A stretch of DNA of 64,000 nt from Dehalococcoidia bacterium (GTDB lineage Bacteria > Chloroflexota > Dehalococcoidia > Lucifugimonadales > UBA3495), in assembly GCA_021295965.1 (NCBI GenBank), contig JAGWBI010000002.1:80110-144109 (forward strand), in the 5' to 3' direction. The notes under the pieces are model-generated. The model was not told the DNA's origin. It did not search any database and saw nothing but the letters and a program-made list of their open reading frames with translations. Shown piece by piece: positions 25,764-34,644 of the stretch; positions within the stretch are counted from its first letter, which is position 1; the number at the start of each line of letters is the position of its first letter. Both the position numbers and the translations under genes were made by a program.

Positions 25764-26696
25764 ATGTCCTGGAGCTTTGAACTGGTTGCCGGTCCTTATG
25801 GCGGCACTACCGAGGGACCGGTGTGGGACGGCCAAGCCGTGCTGTTCACGCATATTCCGGCTTCCAAGATTTTGCGTTACGATCCCAAGACTGGCGAAGT
25901 GTCGGAATATTTCAACGAGACCTTCAACACCAACGGTCTGTGCTTCGATGCCAATGGCAACCTTTACGGATGCCAGCAGGGCCGCCGTCGAATCGCTCGT
26001 TTCGATACTGCAACTAATACGATGACGTCTATGCCGCACCTGTTGGATGGGAAACGCCACAATAATCCCAACGACTTGGCAGTGGACAAATCGGGGCGCA
26101 TTTGGTTCACCGATCCCTATTCGGGCATTGGTGATAGTGGTCCCCAGGAATTGGACCATATGTCGGTACTGCGGCTGGATCCCAAGGGGAACGACCAATG
26201 GGATTTGGTGCGTGCTACTACCGACATCAGCCGTCCCAACGGAATTTTAATCAGCCGGGACCAGAAAACCGTGTACATCGCGCAAAGTGATTACGGAGCA
26301 GACCGACGCCGCGAACTGCGCGCGTATCCCGTCAACGAGGACGGATCGCTCGGCGAATACCGTACTCTGCACACCTTTGGGATCGACGGAGGCGCCTCCG
26401 ACGGCGACTTGCGCGGCCAGGGCAGCAACGGGGTGCAACGGGGCGTGGACGGCATGACATTGGACGATGAGGGGAACATCATCGTCTGCGCCGGCTGGGA
26501 GGCCGCTGGCCCGGGTCCAATCATCTACGTGTTCTCGCCGGAGGGTCGGGTGCTGGAGACCCATCCCATGCGCGTTGACCGACCTACCAACTGCTGCTTT
26601 GGCGACGCTGACATGCGCTCGTTGTACGTCACCACCGGCGGCGGCCACCTTTTCAGGGCGCGGACCAACCGTACCGGTTGGATCATGTGGCCCTAG
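25764..26696 (+). CDS. SMP-30/gluconolactonase/LRE family protein
   Basis: 310 aa six-bladed propeller. Metal-site residues are visible as Glu17 in TEGPVWDG, the Asn in RPNGILIS and the Asp in GVDGMTLDDEGN; NNPNDLAVDKSGRIWFTDP is the classical substrate-side loop. Family members hydrolyse sugar lactones or related esters with a divalent cation. AGGAGG precedes the ATG. No signal peptide is visible, so it is probably cytoplasmic. The next gene, 84 bp on, is an Asp-box propeller. The exact lactone is not predictable. Confidence 0.9.
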   Translation: MSWSFELVAGPYGGTTEGPVWDGQAVLFTHIPASKILRYDPKTGEVSEYFNETFNTNGLCFDANGNLYGCQQGRRRIARFDTATNTMTSMPHLLDGKRHNNPNDLAVDKSGRIWFTDPYSGIGDSGPQELDHMSVLRLDPKGNDQWDLVRATTDISRPNGILISRDQKTVYIAQSDYGADRRRELRAYPVNEDGSLGEYRTLHTFGIDGGASDGDLRGQGSNGVQRGVDGMTLDDEGNIIVCAGWEAAGPGPIIYVFSPEGRVLETHPMRVDRPTNCCFGDADMRSLYVTTGGGHLFRARTNRTGWIMWP

Positions 26697-26780
26697 GGAA
26701 TTGCAACACTTGACAAGCCACGACATTGCGCAAACAATCTGCGAAACCGCAACCGCTACCCAACCGAGGAGAAGAGGCAA

Positions 26781-27860
26781 ATGACCACCGTCACAGCCCA
26801 CAACACCAACGTATATGTCGGCTTGGCCGGCGAGAGCGCGCTGATTATTGGCGCCGAAGGCACCCCGTTGGGCGAAGGGGGAATGTATCGCCTCACCGAT
26901 GGCCAATCCGCATGGACGTCCATTGAAAATGGCCTGCCCGAGAACCCCCAGGTGCGCGCCCTGTTGGCCCATCCTGACGAACCCGCCACCATTTTTGCCG
27001 GCACCCAGGACGGCGTGTACCGCAGCGATGACCGGGGCGACAACTGGCGGCGGACCGATACTCTCAGCGGCGACGTTTGGTCGCTGGCCGCACATCCTAA
27101 TGATTCATCCATCATGTTCGCCGGCTATGATGCGGGGAGGGTATGCCGCTCCGACGATGGAGGCAACACCTGGCGGCAATTGAACACCGAAGGGCTGGTG
27201 CATCCCCACATCACGATGAACCCCCACGAGATCTGCAAGCGCGTCATTGGCATCAGCATTGACCCCGCTTATCCGGACGACGTGTACGGGGCCATTGAAG
27301 TTGGCGGGCTGATAGCCTCCCGGGATGGCGGCGAAACCTGGTCCTGCATCACCGACGGGCATTACACGCGCCTTGGACCGGTGGACCTCCACGGCGTTCA
27401 GGTTAACCCGAGCCAACCCGGATTGGTGTACATCATCACCCAGTTGGCGATGTTCCGCAGCCGCGAGCGCGGTAGCGATTGGGAATTCGTGCCCATCGAA
27501 GAGATGTTCGAGGGCGGCAGCTACTGTCGGGATCTGGTTGTTGATCCCAACGATCCCAGCCGGATGTACCTGGCGGCCGGAGCCGGCGGCGGCAGCGCGC
27601 CCGCTGGCACCATCGACGCCGGCGTCCTCGTCCGCTCCACCGACGCAGGCGAAACTTGGGAGCGCGTTGACCTTGGGGAGGTTGCTCCGGCTCGGATGTT
27701 CCAGATCGCAATCGACCGCAACGCTCCACGGAACGTCTATTGTTGCGACCGTGACGGACACGTCTATTGCAGCAACGACGGCGGCAACGAGTGGACCCGC
27801 ACCGACGTTCCGGTTGAAATGTCCCGGGGCCGTCACGTCTATCCCATGGTCGCCGCCTGA
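26781..27860 (+). CDS. Asp-box (BNR-repeat) beta-propeller protein
   Basis: 359 aa with at least five Asp-box repeats: SDDRGDNW, SDDGGNTW, SRDGGETW, STDAGETW and SNDGGNEW, plus a weaker SRERGSDW. Such repeats build sialidase/photosynthesis-system-II-factor-type propellers. No sialidase arginine triad or catalytic Tyr/Glu pair could be assigned, so the enzyme name should be avoided. There is no signal peptide, which is unusual for an Asp-box protein. GAGGAGAAGAGG precedes the ATG. It probably shares a transcript with the SMP-30 gene. Confidence 0.85.
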   Translation: MTTVTAHNTNVYVGLAGESALIIGAEGTPLGEGGMYRLTDGQSAWTSIENGLPENPQVRALLAHPDEPATIFAGTQDGVYRSDDRGDNWRRTDTLSGDVWSLAAHPNDSSIMFAGYDAGRVCRSDDGGNTWRQLNTEGLVHPHITMNPHEICKRVIGISIDPAYPDDVYGAIEVGGLIASRDGGETWSCITDGHYTRLGPVDLHGVQVNPSQPGLVYIITQLAMFRSRERGSDWEFVPIEEMFEGGSYCRDLVVDPNDPSRMYLAAGAGGGSAPAGTIDAGVLVRSTDAGETWERVDLGEVAPARMFQIAIDRNAPRNVYCCDRDGHVYCSNDGGNEWTRTDVPVEMSRGRHVYPMVAA

Positions 27861-27878
27861 ACAGGCCGTCCAGATTTG

Positions 27879-27904
27879 CAGGGGCGAATTACAATTCGCC
27901 CCTG
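27879..27904. repeat. Dispersed palindrome, GGGGCGAAT family, copy 4
   Basis: CAGGGGCGAATT-AC-AATTCGCCCCTG has perfect 12-bp arms. It lies 18 bp after the Asp-box gene stop and 39 bp before the next start on the same strand. It may act as a transcript hairpin between the two. Confidence 0.8.
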
Positions 27905-27943
27905 TGCCTGATTGCCCAGAATCGTCCACCGGAGGGATCTACC

Positions 27944-28567
27944 TTGTCATCCAACCCGCTGTGGAGCGCAACCCTGCGAGTAGGGGAAGCTGACCTCGAA
28001 TACATGGCTTTGGAGGCCGGCGATTTGCCTGAAGAACTTCGCGGCTATCAATTGGCCCGGGAGGGCCCTTTGGACAACCAGGAGTTGGCCGAAAACGGGT
28101 TCAAGGGAAATACGGCTGATCGATTCCGCCAGGCGGGCCGGGTGGGCGGCTTTATGCGCGAATTCGTCCCCACATCGGATGTATCTCCCGCGAGTGGTGT
28201 CAATTTTGTGGGCGCCACTGTTGTGCATCTGTTTGAAAATCCCGAGCAGGTTTCAGGGTGGATGTCGGACATTTTTGTGAAGGACTTTGAGGATAACGTT
28301 GGTGAAAGCATCGGTTCCGGCCAGCAAATGGTTTCCGTGCAGCGGCTGGAACCCGGCGGGTTTTACGACGAGGTGGTGGGCCTATATGTGCTGCAAGGTG
28401 GACCGGCCGGTCTTCTATCGTCCACGGTGATTGATTTTCGCGTGGGTCGTCTGCTCGGGGTGGCGTTCGTGGGGTCCGTCGGCGAGCACGACCGCTCGGA
28501 GCTCGCCACGGAGATGGCGCTGGCCCTGGAAAAACGGATAGTGCAGGTGGCTTTGGGCGGTCGTTAG
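27944..28567 (+). CDS. Hypothetical protein
   Basis: 207 aa with a TTG start: GGAGGG sits seven bases upstream and no in-frame ATG lies near. It is a soluble protein with no signal peptide or membrane helix. The central part reads as mixed alpha/beta (VNFVGATVVHLFENPEQVSGWMSD, then SVQRLEPGGFYDEVVGLYVLQGG, then STVIDFRVGRLLGVAFVGSVG). No family was recognised; the pattern resembles lipid- or ligand-binding sensor-type proteins, but that is only an impression. It is convergent with the symporter gene, which ends 13 bp away. Confidence 0.7.
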   Translation: MSSNPLWSATLRVGEADLEYMALEAGDLPEELRGYQLAREGPLDNQELAENGFKGNTADRFRQAGRVGGFMREFVPTSDVSPASGVNFVGATVVHLFENPEQVSGWMSDIFVKDFEDNVGESIGSGQQMVSVQRLEPGGFYDEVVGLYVLQGGPAGLLSSTVIDFRVGRLLGVAFVGSVGEHDRSELATEMALALEKRIVQVALGGR

Positions 28568-28580
28568 CCCGGTTCGATCG

Positions 28581-30095
28581 TTACCGTACTTCCGCTGGCC
28601 GAATAACCGACGCCTGGCCCGCCGTAACTTCGTCAAAGATCTGCACGACCTCCGGCGACGGTGGTGGCGTGAGCCTGGTGACAGCGAACGCCAAGACGGA
28701 GGCGATGATGAACCCGGGCGTGGCGGGCTGTATGTCCCATACCCTCGAAGGGCCACCGTCCAACAGCGCCCAGAGCGACGCGGCCAAGGTTCCGCCCAGA
28801 ACTGATGCCGATGCGCCCCATACGTTGAACCTGCGCCAGTACAACGCCATTATCGTGACCGGTCCGAAGGCTGCTCCCATACCTCCCCATGCGTAACTGA
28901 CCAAATCGAAAATCGATTCAGGATACAGAATGGAAATGGCGGCGGAAATGGCGCCGATCAACAGCAGGAGAAGCCGGCCGAGCCAGACCCGGGCATTACC
29001 CGTCACCCGATAGGTGACGTTTTTTATGAAAGGCAAATCGTCCGCCGCCACCGCCGAAGCCAGCAACAGTTGAGAATCGGCGGTACTCATCACCGCCGCG
29101 ATTACCGCGGTTAACAGCAACCCAGTCACCACTGGATGGAAGAAAACCTCCGACATTACCAAAAATACGCGCTCAGGATCGGCTGCTGTATCCAGCATTC
29201 CGATTTCCGCCAACGCCGGTCGGGCAATCAGGCCGAGCATAACGGCAAGCGCAAACACTGAAATCAGCCAGGCAACTGAAATGCGCCGGCTCCGCGCCAC
29301 CTGGTCTTCCCGTTCCAGGGCCATGAATCTTTGCAGAATCCGCTGCGCTCCGAAAGCGCCAAAGGCCCATCCGGCCGCAGACGCAGCGGCGGCGAGGGTG
29401 ACCGCCGTACCGTCTCCGTTGTTAAACGGATTCAACCAGGTGGAAGAATAGTTCCCGATCTGCAGGAATGGGTTTTCCGTCCAACCGGCCAAAGCCACCA
29501 CCATGATCAGCAAACTAACCAGCATCAGCAACGCCTGAGTGACGTCGGTCCGTGAAACTGCCATAAAGCCGCCGATCGAAGTGTATGAGGCGATGGCGAT
29601 CAGAGTTACGATGACACCGGTGTTTGCCTCCATGCCGAACACTGTTTCCAGCAGTTTCGATCCTCCCACCAAACCCGAGCTTACGTAGAAGATCACGAAC
29701 ATGATGGTGATCAGCGCCGTACCGGTACGGAGTATGCCAGTGCGGTCGCCGAACCGTATTTCAAAAAACTCCGGCAGGGTGAGTGCGTTGCCGGTCGCGA
29801 CGGTATAGCGGCGCAATCTGCTGGCGACAAATGTCCAACTCATCCACACGCCGGCCACTATGGCGACCGGAACCCAGATTTCCACCGCCCCGTTGGTGAA
29901 GGCCAGCGCGGGCAAGGCCAACATCGTCCAGGCGCTCGTGGTGGAGGATCCGGCGCTGAGGGCTGCCGTCAAGCTGCTGAGGCGCCGCCCCCCGAGCACA
30001 TACTCCGACATGTTGCGCAGGCGGCGCATTCCCGCCACGGCAATCCCGATGAGCAGCGCGAAATACGCGCTGAAAACAAGTATGAGCCAAATCAT
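28581..30095 (-). CDS. Sodium:solute symporter family (SSS) transporter
   Basis: 504 aa from ATG 30095 with AGGAGAAAGGG upstream; the listed start adds 32 unrelated residues. About 13 transmembrane helices. Family marks are EYVLGGRRLSSLTAALSAGSS after helix 1, YTSIGGFMAVSRTDVTQ, and VMSTADSQLLLASA, which is the helix that contributes Na+ ligands in PutP. The substrate class (amino acid, carboxylate or sugar) is unresolved, though the STADSQLL segment is PutP-like. It takes up a solute using the sodium gradient, fitting a marine or saline habitat. Confidence 0.92.
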   Translation of the reverse strand: MIWLILVFSAYFALLIGIAVAGMRRLRNMSEYVLGGRRLSSLTAALSAGSSTTSAWTMLALPALAFTNGAVEIWVPVAIVAGVWMSWTFVASRLRRYTVATGNALTLPEFFEIRFGDRTGILRTGTALITIMFVIFYVSSGLVGGSKLLETVFGMEANTGVIVTLIAIASYTSIGGFMAVSRTDVTQALLMLVSLLIMVVALAGWTENPFLQIGNYSSTWLNPFNNGDGTAVTLAAAASAAGWAFGAFGAQRILQRFMALEREDQVARSRRISVAWLISVFALAVMLGLIARPALAEIGMLDTAADPERVFLVMSEVFFHPVVTGLLLTAVIAAVMSTADSQLLLASAVAADDLPFIKNVTYRVTGNARVWLGRLLLLLIGAISAAISILYPESIFDLVSYAWGGMGAAFGPVTIMALYWRRFNVWGASASVLGGTLAASLWALLDGGPSRVWDIQPATPGFIIASVLAFAVTRLTPPPSPEVVQIFDEVTAGQASVIRPAEVR

Positions 30096-30265
30096 GGCTG
30101 CCCTTTCTCCTGTATCGAGGCGCAAGCTGTTATCTTTTTGGCCGTGCCACCTCGCTCTTGCTCGCCGTCGTTGCGGCGAGAGGTGCGGCATACCTGCCCA
30201 AATGTTGGCCCTGCCTCAACGAGCCAACGGGGACCAGAAACTGTTATCGGGGATTTGGGACGAAC

Positions 30266-31090
30266 TTATGGCGAAGTCGATGGATCTGGAACGCCGCCCG
30301 TCGTCAGCAACGATGGGTCCACGAGTAGTATAAGCAACATTCCCCAACCCAGGAGGAAGCCCACCGCTACCAGGGCCAATTCCGGCACGCTGATTCTGAT
30401 CCATCCCAGGCGCATCCCCAAGCGGTGCCGCCAGAAACGGTTGAGGTTAGTTTGGGCTTGCCATATGATCCATGCCAGCAAGCTTGCCTGGCCGACGTTG
30501 ATGATCACATAGGTCGCCTGTTGGGGTAAGGTTACGGTCTGTTCGGCCGGTATCATCAACGATACCATCCCAAGCAGAACGACGCCGAAGTATATGAGCA
30601 CCGCCCGCAGTGGGTTGAGCGTCGTCGGCACGCCCCGTTGTTCCATCAACTCCTGGTAAACCCTGATGTGGGCGTGGAGCCGGAAGAACTGGTACACCGG
30701 TACCAACAGCGCCAAAGCGTGCATTACCGGATACGCGATTTCCCCCGTATGATCCCGGTATTGCCGCCAGGTGACGTACATCCAATAGAAGACGTACAGG
30801 CCAGAACTCAACAGGGTGAGGAGGATAACCCGAGCCGGTGGGATGTAGTAGGGGAGCGCGTCTTCCGCCTGTTGTGTATAAGTCGGTTCCGCAGCTGGGG
30901 TCTGACGAGGAAATTCGACGCCCTGATCTCCCGGACGAACGGGTTGCGTTGGCCTGGCAGCATCGCGAGCCCCTTCCGGGGTCGATTGGCCGGCTCGCAG
31001 CTCCGCGCCGCATATCCCGCAAAATCGGTGCTCCGACGCGTGCCTTGAACCGCAGCTCGGACAGGTCAAAGCTTCACCGGAAGTTGCCAT
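30266..31090 (-). CDS. Zinc-ribbon membrane protein with DUF4234-like helices
   Basis: 274 aa from ATG 31090; the listed start is an upstream TTG. A cytoplasmic N-terminal zinc ribbon CPSCGSRHASEHRFCGICG supplies four cysteines, followed by a Pro-rich linker of about 50 residues and four transmembrane helices. The segment LLSSGLYVFYWMYVTWRQYRDH resembles DUF4234-type membrane domains. The function is unknown; double-zinc-ribbon membrane proteins are often regulatory or envelope-associated. No strong ribosome-binding site was seen at either start. Confidence 0.75.
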   Translation of the reverse strand: MATSGEALTCPSCGSRHASEHRFCGICGAELRAGQSTPEGARDAARPTQPVRPGDQGVEFPRQTPAAEPTYTQQAEDALPYYIPPARVILLTLLSSGLYVFYWMYVTWRQYRDHTGEIAYPVMHALALLVPVYQFFRLHAHIRVYQELMEQRGVPTTLNPLRAVLIYFGVVLLGMVSLMIPAEQTVTLPQQATYVIINVGQASLLAWIIWQAQTNLNRFWRHRLGMRLGWIRISVPELALVAVGFLLGWGMLLILLVDPSLLTTGGVPDPSTSP

Positions 31091-31180
31091 GATCTGGAAA
31101 TCCGGGGGCCTCAATTACACCGGGGGCGGACTCGTGCGATACAGGTCCGCCCCCCGTGTCCTTGCGGCGCTCCACCGCGA

Positions 31181-31966
31181 TCAGGCTTTTCCCCATACGA
31201 CGGGATTGCTCAGCGTGCCTATGCCGTTGACCGTGATGTCACACACGTCGCCGTCCTTCATGTTCTCGGTGGCGCCATCGGTTCCCATCCACAGCACGTC
31301 ACCGGGCACCAGCGTCAGATATTTGCTCATGTCGCTGATGTACTCCCGCACGCCGAATATCGCGGTGTTAAGGTCATATTCACCTACTACGCGCTCGTTG
31401 ACCTGGATGGTGACGTGGAGTTCGTCGGGATCCAATCCGGTGGCAATCCACGGGCCCATAGGTTTGAACGTGTCGGTGTTTTTGGCCCGCCACATGGTGC
31501 GGTCGTTCCGCTGCCAGTAACGTTCGCTGACGTCATTGCCGATGGTGTAGCCTAAGACGTAATCCAGCGCTTCATCCTGGCTCACATTTCGGCATTCCTT
31601 ACCGATCACCACCACCACTTCGCCTTCATACTGCAGTTCTTCGGTGGCGTCAGCCGGTACCATGATCGGGTCGCCTTGTCCTGTCAGCGCGTTCACTGCG
31701 CGGTAACCTACATCGGCCTTTTTGGGCAGGTTGGGTTCCTCCCCGCGCATTTGGGCAGCCCAGGTCACGTGCTCAGGGAAATTGATCCCGGCTGCGTAGA
31801 ATGTGGGCGGGATGACCGGAGGCAACAGCTTGACTGAGCTCAACGCATACTTGTTGCCCGATTCCTTCAACCCATCAAAAAGTCCCCCCTGGACCTCCAC
31901 AACCGTATCTCCTTCGACAATGCCGTGGACCTCGCGGTCCCCGGTGCGAAACCTGCAAATCAGCAT
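31181..31966 (-). CDS. Fumarylacetoacetate hydrolase (FAH) family protein
   Basis: 261 aa. The C-terminal FAH domain is clear: the metal ligands sit in LQYEGEVVVVIG (ExE) and the Asp in YTIGNDVSERYWQ, with the closing strands GDVLWMGTDGATENMKDGD. Members cleave or decarboxylate 2-oxo acids such as 2-hydroxyhepta-diene-dioate or acylpyruvates in aromatic catabolism. AGGAGG precedes the ATG. It is apparently monocistronic, flanked upstream by the MITE-like element. Confidence 0.9.
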   Translation of the reverse strand: MLICRFRTGDREVHGIVEGDTVVEVQGGLFDGLKESGNKYALSSVKLLPPVIPPTFYAAGINFPEHVTWAAQMRGEEPNLPKKADVGYRAVNALTGQGDPIMVPADATEELQYEGEVVVVIGKECRNVSQDEALDYVLGYTIGNDVSERYWQRNDRTMWRAKNTDTFKPMGPWIATGLDPDELHVTIQVNERVVGEYDLNTAIFGVREYISDMSKYLTLVPGDVLWMGTDGATENMKDGDVCDITVNGIGTLSNPVVWGKA

Positions 31967-32059
31967 GGCTCTCGCCTCCTGTGATCCAGTGCGTCGTGAT
32001 CGTTATTCCGGCCCAATTCTGGCACCAACGTTGCACCGGGTCAAGCGATGAATGTTCTA

Positions 32060-32219
32060 ACGCGTACCCAGTTTGTCATTGCGAGTCCGCCTCCGGCGGA
32101 TGGCAATCTCGTCGGCATAGCAGGGGTTCTCCGCGAGCAACCGTAAATACCTCAACGAGATTGCCACAAATGCCTGGCGGCATTTTCGCGATGACAGATG
32201 GCGGAAAACGGGTACGCGT
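32060..32219. mobile_element. MITE-like element with 12-bp flanking duplication
   Basis: About 160 bp bounded by ACGCGTACCC (32060-32069) and its reverse complement GGGTACGCGT (32210-32219). GCGATGAATGTT occurs just before (32045-32056) and again immediately after (32220-32231), consistent with a target-site duplication. The left interior GTCATTGCGAGTCCGCC..GGCGGATGGCAATC is shared with the 9409 element (one mismatch in 34). No coding frame is inside. Confidence 0.75.
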
Positions 32220-32231
32220 GCGATGAATGTT

Positions 32232-32411
32232 GGATGGACGCGGGCCTACGACCAACCCAGCGCGGGAGTGCGATAGCGATGGGTACAGCGGCGCCGTCAC
32301 CCCGGCAGAAAGGGGATATTCGATGTGGTAACATATTGACGGCCAGAGGGGTTGCCGGAAGACGCCCCAACGCTAGGTCAGCCAACCAATTACGGCAGGT
32401 GCCAACACAGC
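32232..32411. other. Intergenic stretch before PH-like membrane protein
   Basis: About 180 bp between the MITE-like element and the next gene. No gene, terminator or convincing promoter was recognised. Confidence 0.4.
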
Positions 32412-33170
32412 ATGCAACAGCCCGAAACGACATTGATTTATTGGGCGCCCAGCCGCGTGAGGTTCAATCTCACGCTGATTCTCGCCGCCGCCGTCATACT
32501 GTTCGGCCTCTATCAATTGTTCATGGACTCTCGAAGCAGCGACGATGCCCCAGCAGAGCCGTCGGCCCAGGTTGAGACGCAAGGCGAAGGCGAACCGCCG
32601 GCGGACAGCCGCGGGGGAGGCAGTGGCGCCTGGTTGCTCATACTGGTTGGTCTGGGCGTGGGCGCTTACTCGTGGCTTACGTCACCCAGGCAGTATCGCG
32701 TATATTCGGATGCGCTAATCATCATGATGGGTACCCCGCGACGGCGGACTATTCACTTCAGCGACATCCGCGAGGTCGCCAATGATCGCGGTTTCATGGG
32801 CGACCCCCTCCGGGTGTACACCGTCAACCGGAAACGTATCCCCCTCCAGGTTCGGGAGCCGGAAGAGATGCACCGCTACTTGGACGCGGCGCTTGCGGAC
32901 TTCCGGAGAGCGAACCCTCAATACGCCCCACCGCCAGAGCCAGAGTCGGACGAGCAACCGTCAACCGCTGACGTCGCGGATGTTCCCGCCAACGACACGG
33001 GCGGATCCGCTGGCACAATGAGCGACACCACCGCCGGCGAAACCGCCGCCAACGAGACCGCTGACGCTCCGGTGTCACCTCCCCCAGACCCGGCTCCGGA
33101 TCGCAGTCCCCGTTCCCGCCGTCGCAGCCTGCGGGACGACCAGCCAAGCGACGGGGAAGCGAACTCATAA
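32412..33170 (+). CDS. Hypothetical membrane protein with PH-like domain
   Basis: 252 aa from ATG 32412 (GGCAGGTG upstream); the listed start adds 20 residues across the preceding noncoding sequence. Two transmembrane helices (FNLTLILAAAVILFGLYQLF and GAWLLILVGLGVGAYSWL) are separated by an acidic linker. Then comes a bacterial-PH-like module (YRVYSDALIIMMGTPRRRTIHFSDIREV) and a disordered Pro/Asp/Thr-rich tail ending in basic residues (RSPRSRRRSLRDD). The function is unknown; it resembles membrane-tethered PH-fold proteins. Confidence 0.7.
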   Translation: MQQPETTLIYWAPSRVRFNLTLILAAAVILFGLYQLFMDSRSSDDAPAEPSAQVETQGEGEPPADSRGGGSGAWLLILVGLGVGAYSWLTSPRQYRVYSDALIIMMGTPRRRTIHFSDIREVANDRGFMGDPLRVYTVNRKRIPLQVREPEEMHRYLDAALADFRRANPQYAPPPEPESDEQPSTADVADVPANDTGGSAGTMSDTTAGETAANETADAPVSPPPDPAPDRSPRSRRRSLRDDQPSDGEANS

Positions 33171-33353
33171 GATCGCGGTCACTGCGTTCTCTGGCCCGGC
33201 CGGGCTATGGAAATACCTCCGGATAGTTCGCCCGGAGTGTTCGCGTCGTCGCCTCGTATCGGGGTATCGCGTATAATGGTCGGGGCGCCGGCTGATGCGG
33301 CTGCCAACTGCCGAGCCACCTAAAGCGAAACACTCACAGGGAGCGGATTACTC

Positions 33354-34544
33354 ATGCCCAGCAACGCTGAATATATCGCTATCGAGCAGAAATACTACGC
33401 ACAAACCGTACGGCGCCGGCCGGTGGTCATCGTGCGGGGCGAAGGCTCTCGAGTGTGGGACGCCGACGGCAAGGAGTATATTGACTTCGTGGCCGGTTGG
33501 GCCGTGGATAATCTGGGCCATTGCCCGCCGGTGGTGGTGGAAGCCATCACCCAACAGGCGGCGACGCTGATCCAGACTTCCAACCAGTTCTATACCCTGC
33601 CCCAACTCGACATCGCCGAGATGCTGATCGAAAACTCGTGCATGGATCGAGTGTTTTTCTGCAACAGCGGGGCGGAAGCTGTTGAAGGCGCGCTCAAGCT
33701 GGCCCGTCGTTACGGCAAGTTGCACAAGAACGGAGCCTACGAGGTCATCACTGCTTTCAATTCCTTCCACGGGCGCACCATGAACGCGGTGGCGGCAACC
33801 GGTCAACCTCACTATCACGAATTGTTCGAGCCCATCCCCGAAGGGTTCACCTACGTCGATTTCAATGACGTGGAAGCGGTGATGAACGCCACCACCGACA
33901 ACACTGTCGCGGTGATGGTGGAGCCGGTGCAGGGCGAGGGCGGCGTCAACATCCCGGATGAAGACTACTTCCAACGCCTGCGGGCATGGTGCGACCAGAA
34001 CAACATCCTGTTAATCCTGGACGAAGTGCAGACCGGTATGGGTCGGCTCGGCAGCCTGTTCGGACACCAGGAGTACGACGTGGAGCCGGACGTGATGATC
34101 CTGGCCAAGGGGCTCGGATACGGTGTGCCCATCGGCGCATTCCTGTCCAAGGAGAACGCCATGGCCCTCACTTACGGCGACCACGGCAGCACATTCGGCG
34201 GCAACGCGCTGACCACCGCCGCCGCCGCCGCTGGCACCCGCTATCTGCTGGACAACGACGTCCTGGGCAATGTGAAGCGCATGGAGGTCGTGCTGAATGA
34301 CCGGCTAAACGGGCTGAAGGCTCGCCACGGGTTCGTGGAAGAGATCCGCTGCAAAGGCCTGCTGGCCGCCGTGCAGTTCGACAGCGACATCATGCCCCAG
34401 GTGATGGACGCCGCGGAAGCCTCGGGTGTATTGCTCAACGGCGTGCGTCCCAACGCCGTGCGCATCATGCCGGCGCTCAACATCACCGAAGACGAAATTG
34501 ACGAGGGCGTGGGACGGCTGAGCGAGGCCCTGGGGAACGTGTAA
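33354..34544 (+). CDS. Acetylornithine/succinyldiaminopimelate-type aminotransferase
   Basis: 396 aa class-III PLP aminotransferase. Marks are VFFCNSGAEAVEGALKLAR (phosphate-binding), FHGRT, EPVQGEGGVNIPDEDYFQRL, LDEVQTGMGRLGSLF (PLP Asp) and the Schiff-base lysine in MILAKGLGYGVPIGA. Length and motifs match ArgD, and argG lies convergently next door, which supports a role in arginine synthesis; gamma-aminobutyrate or ornithine transaminases cannot be excluded. GGGAG precedes the ATG. A TATAAT hexamer at 33272 may be its -10. A terminator follows 25 bp after the stop. Confidence 0.85.
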   Translation: MPSNAEYIAIEQKYYAQTVRRRPVVIVRGEGSRVWDADGKEYIDFVAGWAVDNLGHCPPVVVEAITQQAATLIQTSNQFYTLPQLDIAEMLIENSCMDRVFFCNSGAEAVEGALKLARRYGKLHKNGAYEVITAFNSFHGRTMNAVAATGQPHYHELFEPIPEGFTYVDFNDVEAVMNATTDNTVAVMVEPVQGEGGVNIPDEDYFQRLRAWCDQNNILLILDEVQTGMGRLGSLFGHQEYDVEPDVMILAKGLGYGVPIGAFLSKENAMALTYGDHGSTFGGNALTTAAAAAGTRYLLDNDVLGNVKRMEVVLNDRLNGLKARHGFVEEIRCKGLLAAVQFDSDIMPQVMDAAEASGVLLNGVRPNAVRIMPALNITEDEIDEGVGRLSEALGNV

Positions 34545-34568
34545 AGCAGCGTCCAAATGAAGTAAATA

Positions 34569-34606
34569 GCCGGCGGCGGGTTTATTGCCCACCGCCGGCT
34601 TTTTTC
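34569..34606 (+). terminator. Rho-independent terminator of argD-like gene
   Basis: GCCGGCGG and CCGCCGGC form a GC-rich stem closing a 15-base loop, followed by TTTTTTC. It lies between convergent genes (argD-like and argG) and ends the plus-strand transcript. Confidence 0.8.
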
Positions 34607-34644
34607 TGCCAATTCACCGAAGTGAACCGGATAAGGCCTTTAGC

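Noticed and set aside
33249-33277. Promoter before the argD-like gene
   Set aside because: TATAAT at 33272-33277 is good, but no -35 is present at the right distance and no TG extension; kept only as a remark.
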